A model generated the notes under the pieces. That model had not been told where the DNA came from. It did no database searches and saw nothing but the letters and a program-made list of their open reading frames with translations. Below are positions 50,915-52,316 of a stretch of 52,316 nucleotides of DNA, one piece after another. Location of the stretch: the NCBI GenBank assembly GCA_019186845.1, contig JABARW010000017.1, positions 1 through 52,316 of the forward strand. Reading direction: 5' to 3'. This DNA is from Planctomycetota bacterium. Its GTDB lineage: Bacteria > Planctomycetota > UBA8742 > UBA2392. Every line of letters begins with the position of its first letter. Within the stretch, counting starts at the first letter, position 1. Made by a program: the position numbers and the translations under genes.

Positions 50915-51892
50915 TTGAGTCTCGTCTCCGTCGTCATGTGTACCTACCGCAGGCCTCACCTGCTGCCGCGTGCGGTTGACTGCGTGATCGCGCAGACTCA
51001 CCGTCCCCTGGAGCTCGTGCTGACTGACGACGGAAGTGAAGATGACACGCCGCGCGTGATGGAGGAGCTGGCAGGAAAGTGCGGCGCAACAGGTGTAAGC
51101 GCAAACTTCGCGATGAAGCCCAATGGAGGCGTGGCCAGCGCTCGCAATGCGGGCATGGGACGCGCTCGAGGCGACTACGTGGCGTTTCTGGATGACGATG
51201 ACACCTGGCAGCCGCAAAAAATCAGCAAGCAAATGGCGGAGTTGGAGCGCTGCGGCGCTGACGCGTGCTGCTGCCAGTTTCTTCAGGTGCGCGAGAAGGA
51301 TGAACGGCACATGCCTCCCTCTCCGGATCAGCTGCTTCGAGGGCGGGGGCCATCGGCGTACATCACGCGCAGCGCAGACGCCCACATCAACAGTATCGTC
51401 GTCAAGTCAGAGGTTGCCAGGCGTGTCGGACCGTTCGACGAAACGCTGCGCGTGTACGAGGACTTCGACTGGATTGTTCGCCTGCTATGCGAGGCGGATT
51501 TTACGTGCGTGCCTGAAGTGCTTGGACGCTACGAATACACAGCCGGCTCGCTGTTCAAGTTCAAAGGCTATGAGCAGCTGTTATCCCGCGATGAAATGCA
51601 GGAGAAGGCTGTGCTGGGAGTGCGGGAAAAATGCCGCGCCAAGTCAACTTGGGATGATTCTGCCTGGCAAACGCGTGTGGCACAGGACTTTGACCAGTTC
51701 ATCAAGCACAGGCTTTATGCCGGTGAACTGGGCGCGGCCAGGCTGCTCTACGACAGGGCGCTTTCACTGGGGGCTTCACCGAAGCTGTTGCAGGGCGCGC
51801 GTCGCAAAATGCGCAAGGCCTGGTGGCTGTCCCTGCTGGGCTTGCGACTGAAGCACCCCAAGTTCGGGCAGATCGTGCAGGTGAAGGGATGA
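50915..51892 (+). CDS. GT2 family glycosyltransferase, paralogue 2
   Basis: 325 residues from a TTG at 50915 with AGGA upstream. Same layout as its neighbour: VSVVMCTYRRPHLLPRAVD, VLTDDGSEDDTP, KPNGGVASARNAGM, AFLDDDDTW, DACCCQFLQV, SPDQLLRG, YEDFDWIVRLLCEADF and the closing LGLRLKHPKFG. It overlaps the third copy by 4 bases (ATGA), showing translational coupling. Relative to copy 1 the sugar-binding VVN is VLT, which may shift donor specificity. Confidence 0.9.
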   Translation: MSLVSVVMCTYRRPHLLPRAVDCVIAQTHRPLELVLTDDGSEDDTPRVMEELAGKCGATGVSANFAMKPNGGVASARNAGMGRARGDYVAFLDDDDTWQPQKISKQMAELERCGADACCCQFLQVREKDERHMPPSPDQLLRGRGPSAYITRSADAHINSIVVKSEVARRVGPFDETLRVYEDFDWIVRLLCEADFTCVPEVLGRYEYTAGSLFKFKGYEQLLSRDEMQEKAVLGVREKCRAKSTWDDSAWQTRVAQDFDQFIKHRLYAGELGAARLLYDRALSLGASPKLLQGARRKMRKAWWLSLLGLRLKHPKFGQIVQVKG

Positions 51893-52316
51893 ACGCGCTG
51901 GTTTCAGTCATCGTGCCTACCTACAACCGCGCCCAAATCGTTGTGCGCGCCCTGGACTCTGTATTGGAGCAGACGTGGCGCCCCATTGAGTTGATCGTTG
52001 TCAATGATGGCAGCCCCGATGACACGGCTCAGGTGCTGGAGGCGGCACAAAGCAGATCCATCGCAGCCGGCGTGGCGCCGCGATTCATCAGCAAACCCAA
52101 CGGCGGCGCAGCAAGTGCGCGCAACGCGGGCCTGCGCGCAGCCACAGGCGAGTACATCGCCTTTCTGGATGACGATGACCTCTGGCGGCCTCAAAAGCTG
52201 GAGCGACAGTTGGCGGCCATGCGCGACTCCGGCGCCGATGCCTGCTGCTGCTTTGTTTCCCGCCACGGCGGCAGGCACAAGCGCTCGCCGGCGTCGGAGG
52301 AAGCACTGCTGCGGGG
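51889..52316 (+). CDS. GT2 family glycosyltransferase, paralogue 3 (partial)
   Basis: The first 142 residues are present; the gene runs off the window. VSVIVPTYNRAQIVVRALDS, LIVVNDGSPDDTA, KPNGGAASARNAGL, AFLDDDDLW, DACCCFVSR and EEALLRG repeat the layout of the two preceding genes. It is the most canonical of the three at the N-terminus and so may be closest to the ancestral copy. Confidence 0.9.
   Translation, partial: MNALVSVIVPTYNRAQIVVRALDSVLEQTWRPIELIVVNDGSPDDTAQVLEAAQSRSIAAGVAPRFISKPNGGAASARNAGLRAATGEYIAFLDDDDLWRPQKLERQLAAMRDSGADACCCFVSRHGGRHKRSPASEEALLR

Noticed and set aside
1..52316. Prophage, insertion sequence, integron or CRISPR
   Set aside because: No transposase, integrase, phage structural gene or regularly spaced repeat was seen; composition is uniform apart from short A+T-rich promoters.

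Overview
The window is G+C-rich bacterial chromosome, densely packed on both strands, with about 40 protein genes. I found no rRNA, tRNA, CRISPR array, transposase or integrase. The host looks like a Gram-negative (diderm) bacterium: there is a lipobox-bearing surface protein, a predicted outer-membrane beta-barrel, a 1,300-residue AsmA/TamB-like envelope protein and a PilT ATPase. A eukaryote-type UDP-sugar pyrophosphorylase, a giant TPR protein with a C39 protease domain and a Ser/Pro/Glu-rich kinase-substrate-like membrane protein would suit the Planctomycetota/PVC group or a neighbouring phylum. That placement is inference; no marker gene here fixes it.

Layout. 1-2.3 kb: a partial DUF1801 gene and a lone succinate dehydrogenase flavoprotein gene. 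2.5-9.8 kb: the TPR/C39 protein and a sialidase-like lipoprotein. 9.9-16.0 kb: a tight five-gene minus-strand operon (UDP-sugar pyrophosphorylase, NAD(P)HX dehydratase, ArgD-type aminotransferase, DUF4026/DUF2314-like protein, DAO-family oxidoreductase). 16.1-21.8 kb: a modular membrane protein with repeated DATxYSPPP motifs, a dienelactone-hydrolase-like pseudoenzyme, a secreted unknown, YaeQ and a small membrane protein. 22.0-26.2 kb: MetK, a PAP2 phosphatase, an anchored thermonuclease, a membrane unknown and a Nif3-like protein. 26.3-28.9 kb: modABC molybdate uptake. 28.9-32.6 kb: an orphan beta-type DNA methyltransferase, a di-iron protein, a class III nucleotide cyclase and ManA. 32.8-38.1 kb: PilT, a cysteine desulfurase, a PgpH-like c-di-AMP phosphodiesterase and the beta-barrel. 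38.2-45.0 kb: the AsmA-like protein, RsmD, RlmN and a DUF58 protein. 45.0-48.9 kb: a RIO1-like kinase and a large formate dehydrogenase catalytic subunit transcribed from back-to-back promoters. 49-52.3 kb: a membrane-anchored methyltransferase and three tandem GT2 glycosyltransferases, the last cut by the window edge.

Functional links. ModABC would supply molybdenum for the formate dehydrogenase encoded 18 kb away. The beta-barrel and AsmA-like protein form an envelope pair. The UDP-sugar pyrophosphorylase, ManA and the GT2 array fit glycan synthesis. Signalling is well represented: a cyclase, a c-di-AMP phosphodiesterase, a RIO kinase and a possible phosphorylation/FHA substrate.

The least explained items are the TPR/C39 protein, the DATxYSPPP membrane protein, the divergent promoter region at 45.85-46.07 kb (a 10-codon ORF, a perfect 22-bp palindrome and an out-of-frame ORF with the best ribosome site), and three enzymes with substituted catalytic residues (DLH-like, PAP2, cyclase). 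Where several starts were possible I state the reason for the choice. Promoter and terminator calls are by eye.
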